A DNA stretch of 64,000 nt, taken from UBA7328 sp965247965. GTDB taxonomy: Bacteria; Bacteroidota; Bacteroidia; Chitinophagales; Saprospiraceae. The notes beneath the pieces are model-generated. The model did no database searches. It was not told the DNA's origin and saw only the letters and a list, made by a program, of their open reading frames with translations. Where the stretch lies: contig OZ252053.1 in NCBI GenBank assembly GCA_965247965.1, positions 1,550,001 to 1,614,000 on the forward strand. The letters run 5' to 3'. The position numbers were made by a program, and so were the translations under genes. Numbering within the stretch: the first letter of the stretch is position 1; each line of letters opens with the position of its first letter. Below, one piece after another: positions 9,435-18,642 of this stretch.

Positions 9435-9704
9435 TGTGGCGTTTGGAAATAATGAGGATGGAGATATTGTCGGAACTTCTGAGGATCGGATAACTGATGA
9501 ACACCAGGCCGTACTTTGGACTCGTAAAATCGACTCATTAAGCTATGGTGTTCATAATCTAAACGGAGCAATCGAAGGAATAGGTGAAACTCAGCACCAA
9601 GCAACTGATATCAATCTTGATGGTCAAATACTTATCGGTAATACTTCCTTCCCCTCTTTTAATGTCTTGAATAGCAATACCTTATATTATATAAAGGCTC
9701 TAGT

Positions 9705-10758
9705 TTAGGTTAGCGTTGATATTAACATTTCATATCGATTCGATATCTGTTGGTATCTCGCGTAGGCCGTTATGTCTTCGACTGAGAGTGCTGCGAAATC
9801 TTTCACGAACTGCCTGTTTTTTTTAAGCATTTCCTTGAGCCTATACCAATTGAGATATTGTTGGAGGTATTTAGTGGAAACACCCCAAAATTGATTGTCA
9901 ATCCATTTCTTTATCCTTCTGTGGGTGGAGTTTACATGTTGGATATGATAAACCCCATTTTTGACCCGTTGCTTTAAATCGGAACGCAATGGATGGTGTT
10001 CGATCTGTTTATCCATGGCAAAGCCTTTATAGCTGACATGCGAATCGCTGCACAATATAGTTTGCTTGGTAAACCTCTTTCCTATGGCCTTTTCTATAAC
10101 TCGTGCCGCGTTACGCGGTATCCTTTTTCTTCAACCGCCCTTTGGTAGCCACGCTCAAATCCATCTGTTCTTTTCTATCCAGGGTAACAATTACTGCAAT
10201 GTGGTCATCATTTATGCCCCTTTTACCTGAGGAGCCACCCCGTTTCCTTGGTTTGCGGGATTCAACTTCCCTGCCCTTGTCCGAGTGAAAAAAGAAAGTC
10301 TCGTCACTTTCCGTAATCCCAGTAAAATCCCCCTTATCAGTATCTTCTATGGATGCCAGTATCTTGTGGCGCCAATCGAATGCGGTTTTCTTGTTTATGC
10401 CCAGGGTGACCTTGATTTTATCCAGGCTCATTTCTTCCAACATCAACTTAAGATAATCATCAATCTTGTCTTTCCTGCGGATCCTAGCCATCCAGGTGCC
10501 GCTGTATTCTGTAAAACTTCTATTACATGACTTGCACTTATAGCGCCGGGAACCTTTGTCGATGCCAAACTTTACATATTTGGTATGGCCACAATGGGCA
10601 CAGCATCCTTGCTTATTGTCCAAGATATCCCTCCTAAGCCTCTGGCATTGAGGGGAAAGATTTTCCAACTCACCGGCGGCTTGCAGTTCCATTATCAGGG
10701 ATTGCTGACCTTCGGCCGAAAGACCCATGAAATACGATTTTATTGCTTCTTTTTCCAT
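9705..10758 (-). pseudogene. IS1595-type transposase with a 22-bp insertion, copy A
   Basis: The gene starts at 10758. It has an N-terminal zinc ribbon (CAHCGHTKYVKF...YKCKSCNRSF), then ITESDETFFF and, after the break, LCSDSHVSYKGF and HVNSTHRRIKKW, in the order of ISXO2-like DDE enzymes. The frame is broken at 10097-10118 by the 22-bp palindromic element. Without it the sequence reads KKD-IEKAIGKRFTKQTILCSD. Copy B carries the same interruption, so either the element was already present when the IS moved or the broken gene still gives enough product to transpose. Confidence 0.85.
10097..10118 (-). repeat. 22-bp palindromic micro-insertion, copy 2
   Basis: On the minus strand it reads CCGCGTAACGCGG then CACGAGTTA, with a perfect 6-bp stem around a single A. 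It lies between GATA and TAGAAAAGG of the transposase. In the host frame a TAA stop falls at the hairpin centre. Confidence 0.75.
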
Positions 10759-11467
10759 ACCTCTAAGATATAAATAATAGCTTAATTAAACTAGAGGCTA
10801 TATAAACGATGAGAGTACAGAAGAAGGATTACCTGGAAGTTCGACAGCTCCATTTGAATCTATGATTAAAGCCTTAGAGTACATATTCAGCAACACTGAA
10901 AAATTAGATGATCTCGAATTTAGAGTAAAATTTGGGAGTGCTTTAACCTGGGACTCATCTATTGATATCCAGAAAGTCGATTTTAGGACATGGAATGGTT
11001 TAATTGGTATAGACCAAAAATTGGATGTTTCAGCTGTAATTTCGTTTGATGGAGTCTGGGAGGTACCCAAAAATCATACCTGGACATTTTCCACAAACCC
11101 TGATTTTAGGGCAAACTTTGCCAACGAATTAATTGTTAATGGGGAGATTAAGTCGAATGCGTCAATAGGAATCAATCAGATCTTGGTAATTGATGGAAAT
11201 TTTCAAATTGGACCAGATGGGTTATTAATTTTAGAAAATGATATCTCACTAGAAATACAAGATGGAATTCTTGAGGCGGGTCCCGGACAGATCATATTTC
11301 CAGCTACTAGATTTAATCTATATTATTCCGGGCAAAGTTCCAGGAATGTAGGTCCTGAATGGCCATCTACAATAGAAGAAGCTGAAAATTATAAAGATGT
11401 AGTGAATAATGTAGAAATCAATGGGTTTTATGACGATTATCTTGAATTTTATATTCAAGTAACACTC

Positions 11468-12630
11468 CATAGTACATGACAAAACAGGATTGATAAAATA
11501 ATTGCCACGCGTAAAGTGTTGATAATGTGTTACTTACAACACTGAACGACATGGCAATTAAGGAGAAAGTTAAAGAACTTTCCCGAGAATTGAAAATAGA
11601 ACTTAGTAAACTTCACCAGCAAAGGGTAAACTTGATTGCCTCGGCGGTGATCAGTATGTCTACCATTAGGAGTGTCAATATGGTCAAGGTTGCTCACGGT
11701 ATGATTTCAAAAGCGAAGCCATTGAGTAATTATCGTCGTCTTCAACGATTTATCTCTCAGGTGGATTGGGATGACACTGGTCTAGGACATTTGCTTTTGA
11801 AAATGAGTGAGTTGAAGGGGCCTTATACCCTGCTTGTGGATAGGACAAACTGGCAATTTGGTAAAGTGGATATTAATTTTTTGGTATTTTCTATACTAGG
11901 AGACGGGTATTCGATACCGATCAAATGGGTGTTGCTTCCAAAGAAAGGCAACTCTGCACAATATGAAAGAATTGAGTTGTTAGAGGAAGTGGTAAAAATT
12001 GTTGGAAAAGGTCAGATAAAGAACGTTATAGGAGACCGGGAATTCATTGGCCAACATTGGGTTAAGTACTTGATAACCAATGAGATAGGATTCAACCTTC
12101 GGGTTAAGGAAGGCATGGTAGGTGTAAAAAATGGCAAGGAGGTAAAACTGGGTTTATTATGTAAAAATAATAAAAGATCATCGCCAAGATTGCCGGGAAA
12201 ATATTTAGTTGGAGGCAATGAAGTATACGTAAGCGGATTCAGATTTAGAAATGACAAGAACAAATTAGAGTATTTGATAGTCATACACTCTGAGGATGTA
12301 GAAGATGCTTGCGATATCTATGCCAAAAGGTGGTATATTGAAAACATGTTCAAGGACATGAAAACGAATGGTTTTCAACTGGAAGATACACATGTAACTC
12401 ATCCCAAAAGGCTAGAAACATTATTTGGTTTATTAGCCATATCATATGTATGGATGATACGTATAGGCGAATGGATAAAGAGAAAGATACCCTCATTATT
12501 CAAAAAAAATAATCGAGGAAAAAGAAGAAAAAGCATTTTCAGGGGAGGGATAGACAACTATATCAACGCATATATTAACCACGACAGACGGAAAATTTGG
12601 CTCTACTTCCGTTTTTTGTCATGTACTTAG
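11468..12630 (+). mobile_element. IS4-type insertion sequence (367-aa transposase), copy 1
   Basis: This 1163-bp element has tips CATAGTACATGACAAAA and CTAAGTACATGACAAAA (complement). It forms the right arm of the composite transposon. Its outer flank GACGATGTC matches the flank of the MITE at 9113. Copy 2 at 45539-46701 has the same length. Confidence 0.88.
11551..12630 (+). CDS. IS4-family transposase
   Basis: This DDE transposase would cut and paste its own IS. Catalytic motifs are LLVDRTNWQFG (first Asp, near residue 100), NVIGDREFIG (second Asp) and YAKRWYIENMFKDMKTNGF, which holds the Y-(2)R-(3)E-(6)K signature of IS4 enzymes. I choose the ATG at 11551 (MAIKEKVKEL) over the TTG eight codons upstream. 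The stop codon lies in the right terminal repeat. The product of copy 2 differs by one residue (Lys to Thr in VGVKNGKEV), so the two copies are recent relatives. The frame is intact, so it is probably active. Confidence 0.9.
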   Translation: MAIKEKVKELSRELKIELSKLHQQRVNLIASAVISMSTIRSVNMVKVAHGMISKAKPLSNYRRLQRFISQVDWDDTGLGHLLLKMSELKGPYTLLVDRTNWQFGKVDINFLVFSILGDGYSIPIKWVLLPKKGNSAQYERIELLEEVVKIVGKGQIKNVIGDREFIGQHWVKYLITNEIGFNLRVKEGMVGVKNGKEVKLGLLCKNNKRSSPRLPGKYLVGGNEVYVSGFRFRNDKNKLEYLIVIHSEDVEDACDIYAKRWYIENMFKDMKTNGFQLEDTHVTHPKRLETLFGLLAISYVWMIRIGEWIKRKIPSLFKKNNRGKRRKSIFRGGIDNYINAYINHDRRKIWLYFRFLSCT

Positions 12631-12750
12631 GACGATGTCTATCAAAAAATAATTGACTTAACACGGGGTCGCCTGGACATAAAACGGTTAATGACAATAT
12701 TTGGTAGAAAACGTAGGCCGTATAGACATAAATCCGTCCCGCAATACTGC

Positions 12751-14183
12751 GCATTGGCATCAACCTTAATTTAACACATATAATCTTTCAAGATATGTAT
12801 TTTTTCCTTTTTTGTTCTGGTAAGTACCATAGTAGCCTATGAATTTGAGCAAGAATTGTTCTGAAATATTTTTTGTTTGAATAAGTGAGTTATAGCGCAA
12901 TAGGAGTTGAGCAATTTTGTATAGGCTTACATTTGGCACATTATTTTTGGTTCGAAACAAGTATTTCAATGGTGTGAATATCAGATTATGACACAAGCTT
13001 ATCCAACCGAGCATCAGTAGCAGAAGAATATAAGGTTTGGCCGTGTTATTGTATTTTTTGCCTGTAAACAGCTTTTGAAGATTCATATGAGATTTCCAAC
13101 ATTTGAATATACATTCTATACGCCATCTTAATGCATATACCAGGAGCACTTGATGTGGTTGAAGTACTTTATCATCGACATTGGTTATCAAGATGGCATA
13201 GTTTAGCATTTCGTAATATTGCTCCGAGTGATTCGATTTTGAGTGTCTGTTATTTTTTGCTTTTTCCACCCTTTTCTCAGCAACTTCTTTGGGAGTTTTA
13301 AGACCTATTAATCGTACTGGGACTTGCTTGGCTGATATCTTAACTTGCCAATCTACCCAATCGGCACCGTTTCTGAATGCATCATTAAGGCACCTCAGCA
13401 AATTTATCTTAACTCCTTGATTATCAAACACATCTATGTTACTTCGAAGTCTTGAAATAAAAAAAATATGCTTTTCAATCATTGCGATCAAACAATCCAT
13501 AACCAGGTATCCCAAGTCTCTAATTACAAGGTCACCTGCTTTGGCTAAATCGAAAATGTCAAAAGCATAAGATTGGTCATTGTCTCTAAATGATTTAAGA
13601 TCCATTTTGTGTAAAACATCTGACTTTAATTCCATTGTCAATTGAATTTTAGCCGTTGCTGCATCTCCCTTTTTTGAGTGGCTACCCGGGAAAACTTCGT
13701 TCAGAATTTTAGGCATACTCAGACAGGAACTGTCAGTAACAAACACGGAATTAAAACTACTGAGAAGACCTTGATAACCTATAGGAGCATTGGACAAAGA
13801 GTAGCTACTTGCCACTTCTAAAAACTTTTCAGCAAATCCTACATGCCTAAATGTTAGTTTCTTTTGTAAAGCTTGACTGCTGATCGTTTGTTGTAAAAAA
13901 ATTGACAATGTTTTGGCCCAGTTAGAAAGAGAAAAAACATTTGTCGACATCATTTCGAAAAAGGACAAAAGAAAATTGACCGAATCAATCTTATAATCAC
14001 TTCTCCGAATGAAACCAGATTCTAAAGCAAGAGAATGAATTGGTAATTTGGAAATAATTTCCGAAATTTGAGGTATCATATTTAGAGCTGTTTTACCTCA
14101 GGTTTTTAGTCTAACTTAAAGGTAAACAGCTCTTTTTATATACCATAATCGAATATATGTTAAGTTAGAGTTGATGCCAATGC
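12751..14183 (-). mobile_element. IS4-type insertion sequence (437-aa transposase)
   Basis: The termini are GCATTGGCATCAACCTTAA at 12751 and the complement of GCATTGGCATCAACTCTAAC ending at 14183. The flanks show no matching duplication (AATACTGC versus GGTGACAC), which suggests a deletion or recombination at one side. Half of a second copy lies at 28855-29560. The MITE at 7173-7401 is derived from it. Confidence 0.85.
12766..14079 (-). CDS. IS4-family transposase
   Basis: This 437-residue DDE transposase starts at ATG 14079. Visible catalytic context is SVFVTDSSCLSMP (first Asp), GDLVIRDLGYLVMD (second Asp) and YALRWRIECIFKCWKSHMNL (Y-R-E-K signature). The length fits the family. The frame is intact and the stop lies just inside the left terminal repeat. 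It cuts off the 3' end of the unknown gene that begins at 8303. Confidence 0.88.
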   Translation of the reverse strand: MIPQISEIISKLPIHSLALESGFIRRSDYKIDSVNFLLSFFEMMSTNVFSLSNWAKTLSIFLQQTISSQALQKKLTFRHVGFAEKFLEVASSYSLSNAPIGYQGLLSSFNSVFVTDSSCLSMPKILNEVFPGSHSKKGDAATAKIQLTMELKSDVLHKMDLKSFRDNDQSYAFDIFDLAKAGDLVIRDLGYLVMDCLIAMIEKHIFFISRLRSNIDVFDNQGVKINLLRCLNDAFRNGADWVDWQVKISAKQVPVRLIGLKTPKEVAEKRVEKAKNNRHSKSNHSEQYYEMLNYAILITNVDDKVLQPHQVLLVYALRWRIECIFKCWKSHMNLQKLFTGKKYNNTAKPYILLLLMLGWISLCHNLIFTPLKYLFRTKNNVPNVSLYKIAQLLLRYNSLIQTKNISEQFLLKFIGYYGTYQNKKGKNTYLERLYVLN

Positions 14184-14489
14184 GGTGACACCCGGGCACT
14201 CTATTTTACTGCCAATGCGTTAGTGTTTCTCAATCAACGTAAAAGAAGTCTCACTCTGCTACAACGGGCTTTATCGCTTGAACCGAATGATTCAATGCTC
14301 TTGTACAATGCCGGATGTATCTATGCTTTGTTGGGGATGAGACCAGAAGCACTCTCTTGCCTGGAAGGATCACACAAGGCAGGTCTGACGCTGCGTGGCT
14401 GGTATGAAAATGACGGCAATCTTGACAGTATAAGAGATGATCCTCGCTTTATCAGACTGCTGGAGCAGATGAAGGATGATCCTGAATAA
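14184..14489 (+). pseudogene. C-terminal TPR fragment
   Basis: About 88 residues form the end of a tetratricopeptide-repeat protein: RALSLEPNDSMLLYNAGCIYALLGMRPEALSCLE is a typical TPR helix pair, followed by WYENDGNLDSIRDDPRFIRLLEQM. Such tails end large TPR proteins, including transcriptional regulators and adenylate-cyclase-like proteins. The preceding IS has removed everything upstream, so only this remnant is left. Confidence 0.7.
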
Positions 14490-14648
14490 TATTTAATATC
14501 TTTTGGCCATTAAGAGCTGCGAAAATGACTCTAATTTCTTAAGTCCGATTATATGAAAAACATAAACTAAATCTTGTAAAACAGTGATTTTGATGCTAAA
14601 CTATTCCCACTATTGGCAATAGAACAATAAAGAACCGGCAATGGATAA

Positions 14649-15096
14649 TCCTTTGCAAAAACTCCTGCAAATAATAGCGAACATGAAAAACAGGTCTGGA
14701 AGGTTCATTCTTTACTTCGCGACTTTGAAGTTGAAGACGTCTGGCGTTTCCCTGTAAAGTTAAAAGAAGAGCACAGCCTCCAACTTTTTCAGCAGCAATT
14801 GACCGCAGCCATGGAACAACTTGGACAAAACCATTTAGCAGGATCACTATTCAAAGTTAGAAACGGAATCTTTGGCAGAGATAAAAAATGAAACCGTACA
14901 TGCGGCTATACATTTGGGGAAAGTGCCATTTACAGGAGACCATACAGTGCAAATGGAAGTTTATGTTAAGCCAAAAGGTGCATTTGGCCGGTTTTATATG
15001 GCCTTAATCAAGCCTTTTAGATTGATCATCGTTTATCCAACTATGATGAGAATAGTTAAAAAACACTGGCAAAAATACCTCGAAACCCATCCATAA
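14649..15096 (+). pseudogene. DUF2867-like protein, internally deleted
   Basis: Frame 14649-14891 reads KQVWKVHSLLRDFEVEDVWRF...LFKVRNGIFGRDKK-stop. A second frame from 14872 reads AEIKNETVHAAIHLGKVPF...FGRFYMALIKPFRLIIVYP to 15096. Both match the beginning and end of a DUF2867-type protein, but the middle is missing and the halves are in different frames. It looks like a deletion pseudogene. The family's function is not established. Confidence 0.65.
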
Positions 15097-15224
15097 CACC
15101 TGCTTACTATTCTACTTAAATTTCCCAAGGTTTGAAGTGCGGGAAGCAGTGATCCTACCTTTGAGCCACAGGTATCATTATCACAATTTTTCTTTATTTG
15201 TTTATTGGTGAATTTTCAATCAGA

Positions 15225-15442
15225 AGCGCGTTGATAGTAAAATTGCCGAGGATTTCACTTTTGAAAAGTATCGCGAAAAGAGGCACTTAAAGAGTGTGAG
15301 GAGAGCGGGTTTATCGATGATTTCGACAGCGTGGTTTTTAAGAAAAAACTGCACAAGAAATATCTTGGCAGGAATGACCCTTTGTATCCCATGGGGGCTT
15401 GTCGCCGTTTTGAGCAAATTTTTGCCAAATTTAATTGTGATT
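15225..15442 (+). pseudogene. Possible coding remnant, unrecognised
   Basis: Two plus-strand frames look coding: DSKIAEDFTFEKYREKRHLK, then after a one-base shift ESGFIDDFDSVVFKKKLHKK and YLGRNDPLYPMGACRRF. I do not recognise the protein. The rest of 15097-15440 holds nothing else I can support. Confidence 0.3.
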
Positions 15443-15737
15443 AACGTTTTTGCCATATGCTGGGGTTTCGCTTATCGTGAAATACAGCAATGATGGTGAC
15501 GAGGTCTCCTTTTACCGTAAAAAAGATACTATAGGGAAAGGGTCTGTCGATACGCGCTTTTCGCTTTTTTCCGCGAATAAGTGGGTAAAACCGGGGATTC
15601 TTAAGAATACGGGATACAGCTTGCGAATAAAGTGTCAAAAAGCGTTCAGCTGTTGGAGGATTTTGTGACTGATACCAATTAATGGTTTCATTCAGATCAG
15701 TTCTGGCACCGGCAGAAACCCTAAGATGAGAAGCCAT
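15441..15737 (-). CDS. RelE/ParE-type toxin
   Basis: This 98-residue protein has the compact RelE/ParE fold signature: SAGARTDLNETINWYQSQNP at the N-terminus, then FYPLIRGKKRKARIDRPFPYSIFFTV and VFHDKRNPSIWQKR at the end. RelE-type toxins cleave mRNA on the ribosome and ParE types poison gyrase; the sequence does not decide which. The gene overlaps the upstream antitoxin by 17 bp, the usual arrangement. It is a stable toxin-antitoxin module inside an eroded region. Confidence 0.85.
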   Translation of the reverse strand: MASHLRVSAGARTDLNETINWYQSQNPPTAERFLTLYSQAVSRILKNPRFYPLIRGKKRKARIDRPFPYSIFFTVKGDLVTIIAVFHDKRNPSIWQKR

Positions 15738-15945
15738 GTTTTTCAGCGATGTGCGCCATTACTTCTTCATGGGTATAGGTCGGCATTTCACCGGATTCAA
15801 TGAGCTTTTCACGACGATCTAATTCCATTGACTGAGCAGGGGTTAACGAACATTCTTCTTCCCTTGCTTCAATTATACTATGAAAGCGTGACTGTTCATC
15901 TGGAGTAAGCTTTTTATAATCTTTAATAAGCTGATCGACAGACAT
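15721..15945 (-). CDS. Antitoxin / addiction-module component
   Basis: This 74-residue acidic protein starts with SVDQLIKDYKKLTPDEQSRFHSIIEAREEE and ends with EVMAHIAEKHGFSS. It resembles short addiction-module antitoxins encoded just before RelE/ParE toxins. It would bind the toxin and probably repress the operon. The ATG at 15945 is clear. The gene is first in a two-gene operon with the toxin. Confidence 0.75.
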   Translation of the reverse strand: MSVDQLIKDYKKLTPDEQSRFHSIIEAREEECSLTPAQSMELDRREKLIESGEMPTYTHEEVMAHIAEKHGFSS

Positions 15946-16445
15946 AATAACTCATTTTACGCCAAAGATAAGATAAAAGGAAGAACCATTAATTCAGACC
16001 GACTTCGAGCATTTTATCCGCTAAATTGCTTATGGTGGTAACAATTCCTGTAGGCTTGCCGAAACAGTTTTATAAGTTAGTTAAGGAAGCAAACGGCAAT
16101 TGAGAAGAATATAGTAATAATTAAGGGAAATACGAACAAAGCTTCCCACTACCTCACCATTTCCAGTGATTTTTAAGTATTCCCCTTTCGGCTATTGCAT
16201 TGACATCAATGCTCTCTTACATTTAATGGTAAATCTATAAACCATTACCATGAAAAATTTTGTCCTACCCTCAATAGAGTATTGCGGCAAATCCACTTTA
16301 TGTAGTACATTAACCAGGATTTGTTTGATTGATGGCAGAACAGAAATGACTACCAGAAAGCATTAAGGAATTCAATAACCCGGGAAATGACAGCACTCTG
16401 CTGCGATTTGAAAGAATGCCAAGAATATTATTAAAGCATTAATAA
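15946..16445. other. Intergenic region, 500 bp, no gene seen
   Basis: AT-rich DNA between the toxin-antitoxin operon and the lipoprotein gene. Frames are short and broken on both strands. No repeat with a second copy in this window was found. It should hold the divergent promoters, but I cannot place them. Confidence 0.5.
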
Positions 16446-17049
16446 ATGATTAAAATGAAATCTATAAAATTCCAGGTTATTATTTTCAGTGTGCTAGGAA
16501 TTTCTTTATGCCTGGCATCTTGTTTTGATGCATCTGAAGCAAGCCAGCTTCCAGAATTTATGTGCAATGTAGCTTATGTGGATTGTGGATTGTGGATTCG
16601 AAGGACTTCCAAAATTTAAAGACGGAAAATGTCAATGTACGTGCCGATCTCACCAAACACTTAATGAGAAGTATGATCAATGCGATTGTAAAGACAAATC
16701 TCCTTGTCCAAATGAAGGTGAAGCTAGAAAATGGGATACCTGTGAATGCGTTCCACGCGATGAAATTTTTTCTGGATCTGGAATTAGAGAAAAAGAAGGG
16801 GTCCCGCAGTCAAAAAAATTCGTCTCTGAAAACGACTATTTCCCGCTTGAGATTCTCAATTCGTATGTATACAATATACTGGATAGTGTTGGAATGACTC
16901 AAATTCAATTTGGACTTTTTACCAGAGATACAGTAACTATCCTTTATACAGATGAGAATTTAGGTCAACCAGTATTCTCAAAGTTGTTTATTCAAAGATA
17001 TATCCTAACAATAGTTCGTGAAGGATTTCGGCCAAATTCGAAGTGTTAA
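16446..17049 (+). pseudogene. Cys-rich lipoprotein, out of frame at a 7-bp tandem repeat
   Basis: The ATG at 16446 or 16455 starts a lipoprotein signal (SIKFQVIIFSVLGISLCLASC). The frame continues to VAYVDCG and then stops at about 16620 because of three copies of GTGGATT. The coherent body lies in another frame: DCGFEGLPKFKDGKCQCTC, then CDCKDKSPCPNEGEA and WDTCECVPRDE. Losing one 7-bp unit, or gaining two, joins signal and body. The last residues are encoded by a MITE relic starting at 17009, so the native C-terminus is gone. The cysteine-rich part suggests a disulfide-bonded surface domain. Function unknown. Confidence 0.7.
16578..16598 (+). repeat. Heptanucleotide tandem repeat (GTGGATT)3
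   Basis: Three perfect tandem copies of GTGGATT lie inside the lipoprotein gene, exactly where the signal-peptide frame and the body frame diverge. Because 7 is not a multiple of 3, copy number sets the frame. Confidence 0.9.
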
Positions 17050-17073
17050 CAGCAGTATCTTAAATTCAAGATT
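17009..17073 (+). mobile_element. Partial MITE (same family as 36533-36756)
   Basis: These 65 bp starting CAATAGTTCGTGAAGGA are identical to the complement of the right end of the MITE at 36533-36756. They are cut off by the IS1595-type element at 17074. The rest of the MITE does not reappear after that IS. Confidence 0.85.
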
Positions 17074-17113
17074 GGCTCTAGTTTAATTAAGCTATTATTT
17101 GTATCTTAGAGGT

Positions 17114-18167
17114 ATGGAAAAAGAAGCAATAAAATCGTATTTCATGGGTCTTTCGGCCGAAGGTCAGCAATCCCTGATAATGGAACTGCAAGCCGCCGGT
17201 GAGTTGGAAAATCTTTCCCCTCAATGCCAGAGGCTTAGGAGGGATATCTTGGACAATAAGCAAGGATGCTGTGCCCATTGTGGCCATACCAAATATGTAA
17301 AGTTTGGCATCGACAAAGGTTCCCGGCGCTATAAGTGCAAGTCATGTAATAGAAGTTTTACAGAATACAGCGGCACCTGGATGGCTAGGATCCGCAGGAA
17401 AGACAAGATTGATGATTATCTTAAGTTGATGTTGGAAGAAATGAGCCTGGATAAAATCAAGGTCACCTTGGGCATAAACAAGAAAACCGCATTCGATTGG
17501 CGCCACAAGATACTGGCATCCATAGAAGATACTGATAAGGGGGATTTTACTGGGATTACGGAAAGTGACGAGACTTTCTTTTTTCACTCGGACAAGGGCA
17601 GGGAAGTTGAATCCCGCAAACCAAGGAAACGGGGTGGCTCCTCAGGTAAAAGGGGCATAAATGATGACCACATTGCAGTAATTGTTACCCTGGATAGAAA
17701 AGAACAGATGGATTTGAGCGTGGCTACCAAAGGGCGGTTGAAGAAAAAGGATACCGCGTAACGCGGCACGAGTTATAGAAAAGGCCATAGGAAAGAGGTT
17801 TACCAAGCAAACTATATTGTGCAGCGATTCGCATGTCAGCTATAAAGGCTTTGCCATGGATAAACAGATCGAACACCATCCATTGCGTTCCGATTTAAAG
17901 CAACGGGTCAAAAATGGGGTTTATCATATCCAACATGTAAACTCCACCCACAGAAGGATAAAGAAATGGATTGACAATCAATTTTGGGGTGTTTCCACTA
18001 AATACCTCCAACAATATCTCAATTGGTATAGGCTCAAGGAAATGCTTAAAAAAAACAGGCAGTTCGTGAAAGATTTCGCAGCACTCTCAGTCGAAGACAT
18101 AACGGCCTACGCGAGATACCAACAGATATCGAATCGATATGAAATGTTAATATCAACGCTAACCTAA
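17114..18167 (+). pseudogene. IS1595-type transposase with a 22-bp insertion, copy B
   Basis: This has the same protein and same defect as copy A on the opposite strand: an N-terminal CxxC...CxxC zinc ribbon, the ESDETFFF and CSDSHVSYKG catalytic regions and HVNSTHRRIKKW. The frame is broken at 17754-17775. ATG 17114 is chosen over an upstream in-frame TTG because it coincides with the ATG of copy A. Confidence 0.85.
17754..17775 (+). repeat. 22-bp palindromic micro-insertion, copy 3
   Basis: CCGCGTAACGCGG followed by CACGAGTTA, between GATA and TAGAAAAGG. Identical to copy 2. Without it the frame reads KKD-IEKAIGKRF. Confidence 0.75.
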
Positions 18168-18177
18168 ACTAGAGCCA

Positions 18178-18642
18178 ACAAATATTTTAAGTCATTGAAA
18201 ATCAATGGATTATATTAGGATCATCGATGCATTTGTCCTAGCTGAGAAGTTGTTTCTTGATTCCCCTGCCGGGTTATTATAGGGCGTTAGTTAAGCTCGC
18301 ATGCTTCTTAGGGTTTTCCTATTCCGCATTTTCAAGATAGAATGTATGCTTTTTGAGGTAAACATAGATCAGATCATTCTCTGCAATGTTTCAGGATTTT
18401 TTGAGCAATCGGATTGCGCCGCTCTGACTAATATTTCATACAATTCTAATATTAATGGAATGAGATATTTCTTCTGAATTACCGTTCATGCTATTCAGCT
18501 GACCGATGAATGAATAACAAGACAATTCACGGCTCTGGCCAGATCAAAAACAACAAAAACACGATCACCCAAACTGCGCTTATCTCAACTCCGTGGCTGC
18601 ATTATGGCTTCCAAAGTACGCTAACTAACTCACGAGTCCTCC
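18178..18642. other. Intergenic region, 465 bp, no gene seen
   Basis: No frame here looks like protein. The MFS gene ends at 18643, so this is downstream of it and outside the IS. No recognised repeat is present. Confidence 0.5.

Larger units (their letters stand above)
9696..10798 (-). mobile_element. IS1595-type insertion sequence, copy A
   Basis: It has a 12-bp terminal repeat of the form GGCTCTAGTTTA (GCCTCTAGTTTA at the right end). A perfect 8-bp target duplication, TATATAAA, lies at 9688-9695 and 10799-10806, the length expected for IS1595. Apart from a few terminal bases it appears identical to copy B at 17074-18177. Confidence 0.9.
9434..11467 (+). pseudogene. Extracellular HAF-repeat protein fragment, split by an IS
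   Basis: The coding sense begins at the MITE edge (VAFGNNEDGDIVGTSE) and runs to 9695. It resumes at 10807 (NDESTEEGLPGSS) once the IS1595-type element and one copy of TATATAAA are removed. It continues to 11467, where the next IS truncates it. The repeats GNNEDGDIVGTS...AVLWTR and DINLDGQILIGNT match the HAF pattern of secreted proteins. The second half is beta-strand-rich with NGEIKSNASIG-like repeats. Both ends are missing, so the product is non-functional. Confidence 0.75.
9113..12630. mobile_element. Putative 3.5-kb composite transposon
   Basis: The left boundary is a 144-bp MITE (9113-9256) and the right boundary is a complete IS (11468-12630). They share the terminal sequence GTACATGACAAAA. 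Neither inner junction shows a duplication, but the two outer ends are flanked by GACGATGTC (9104-9112 and 12631-12639). The whole block therefore seems to have inserted as one unit into the gene at 8303. The cargo is a HAF-repeat gene fragment, which later received an IS1595-type IS. Confidence 0.7.
8303..12750 (+). pseudogene. Conserved protein of unknown function, interrupted by a composite transposon
   Basis: The first segment (8303-9112) encodes about 270 residues ending RGRLMDDV. Removing the composite transposon 9113-12630 and one copy of the 9-bp duplication GACGATGTC (9104-9112, 12631-12639) lets the frame continue DDVYQKIIDLTRGRLDIKR to 12750. A second IS cuts it there. Distinctive motifs are RFAGRFSRRV, DKDWGHITVRMCAHPPF, EGNCFTS and YQIEYSRNLLFNRG. 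I recall similar uncharacterised proteins of 400-500 residues, often multicopy, but no function can be assigned from sequence. The C-terminus is missing. No signal peptide is visible, so it was probably cytoplasmic. Confidence 0.75.
17074..18177 (+). mobile_element. IS1595-type insertion sequence, copy B
   Basis: The termini GGCTCTAGTTTA occur at both ends (inverted at 18166-18177). Unlike copy A, the flanks do not match (TCAAGATT versus AACAAATA). One flank has probably been lost by recombination or deletion. Confidence 0.88.
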
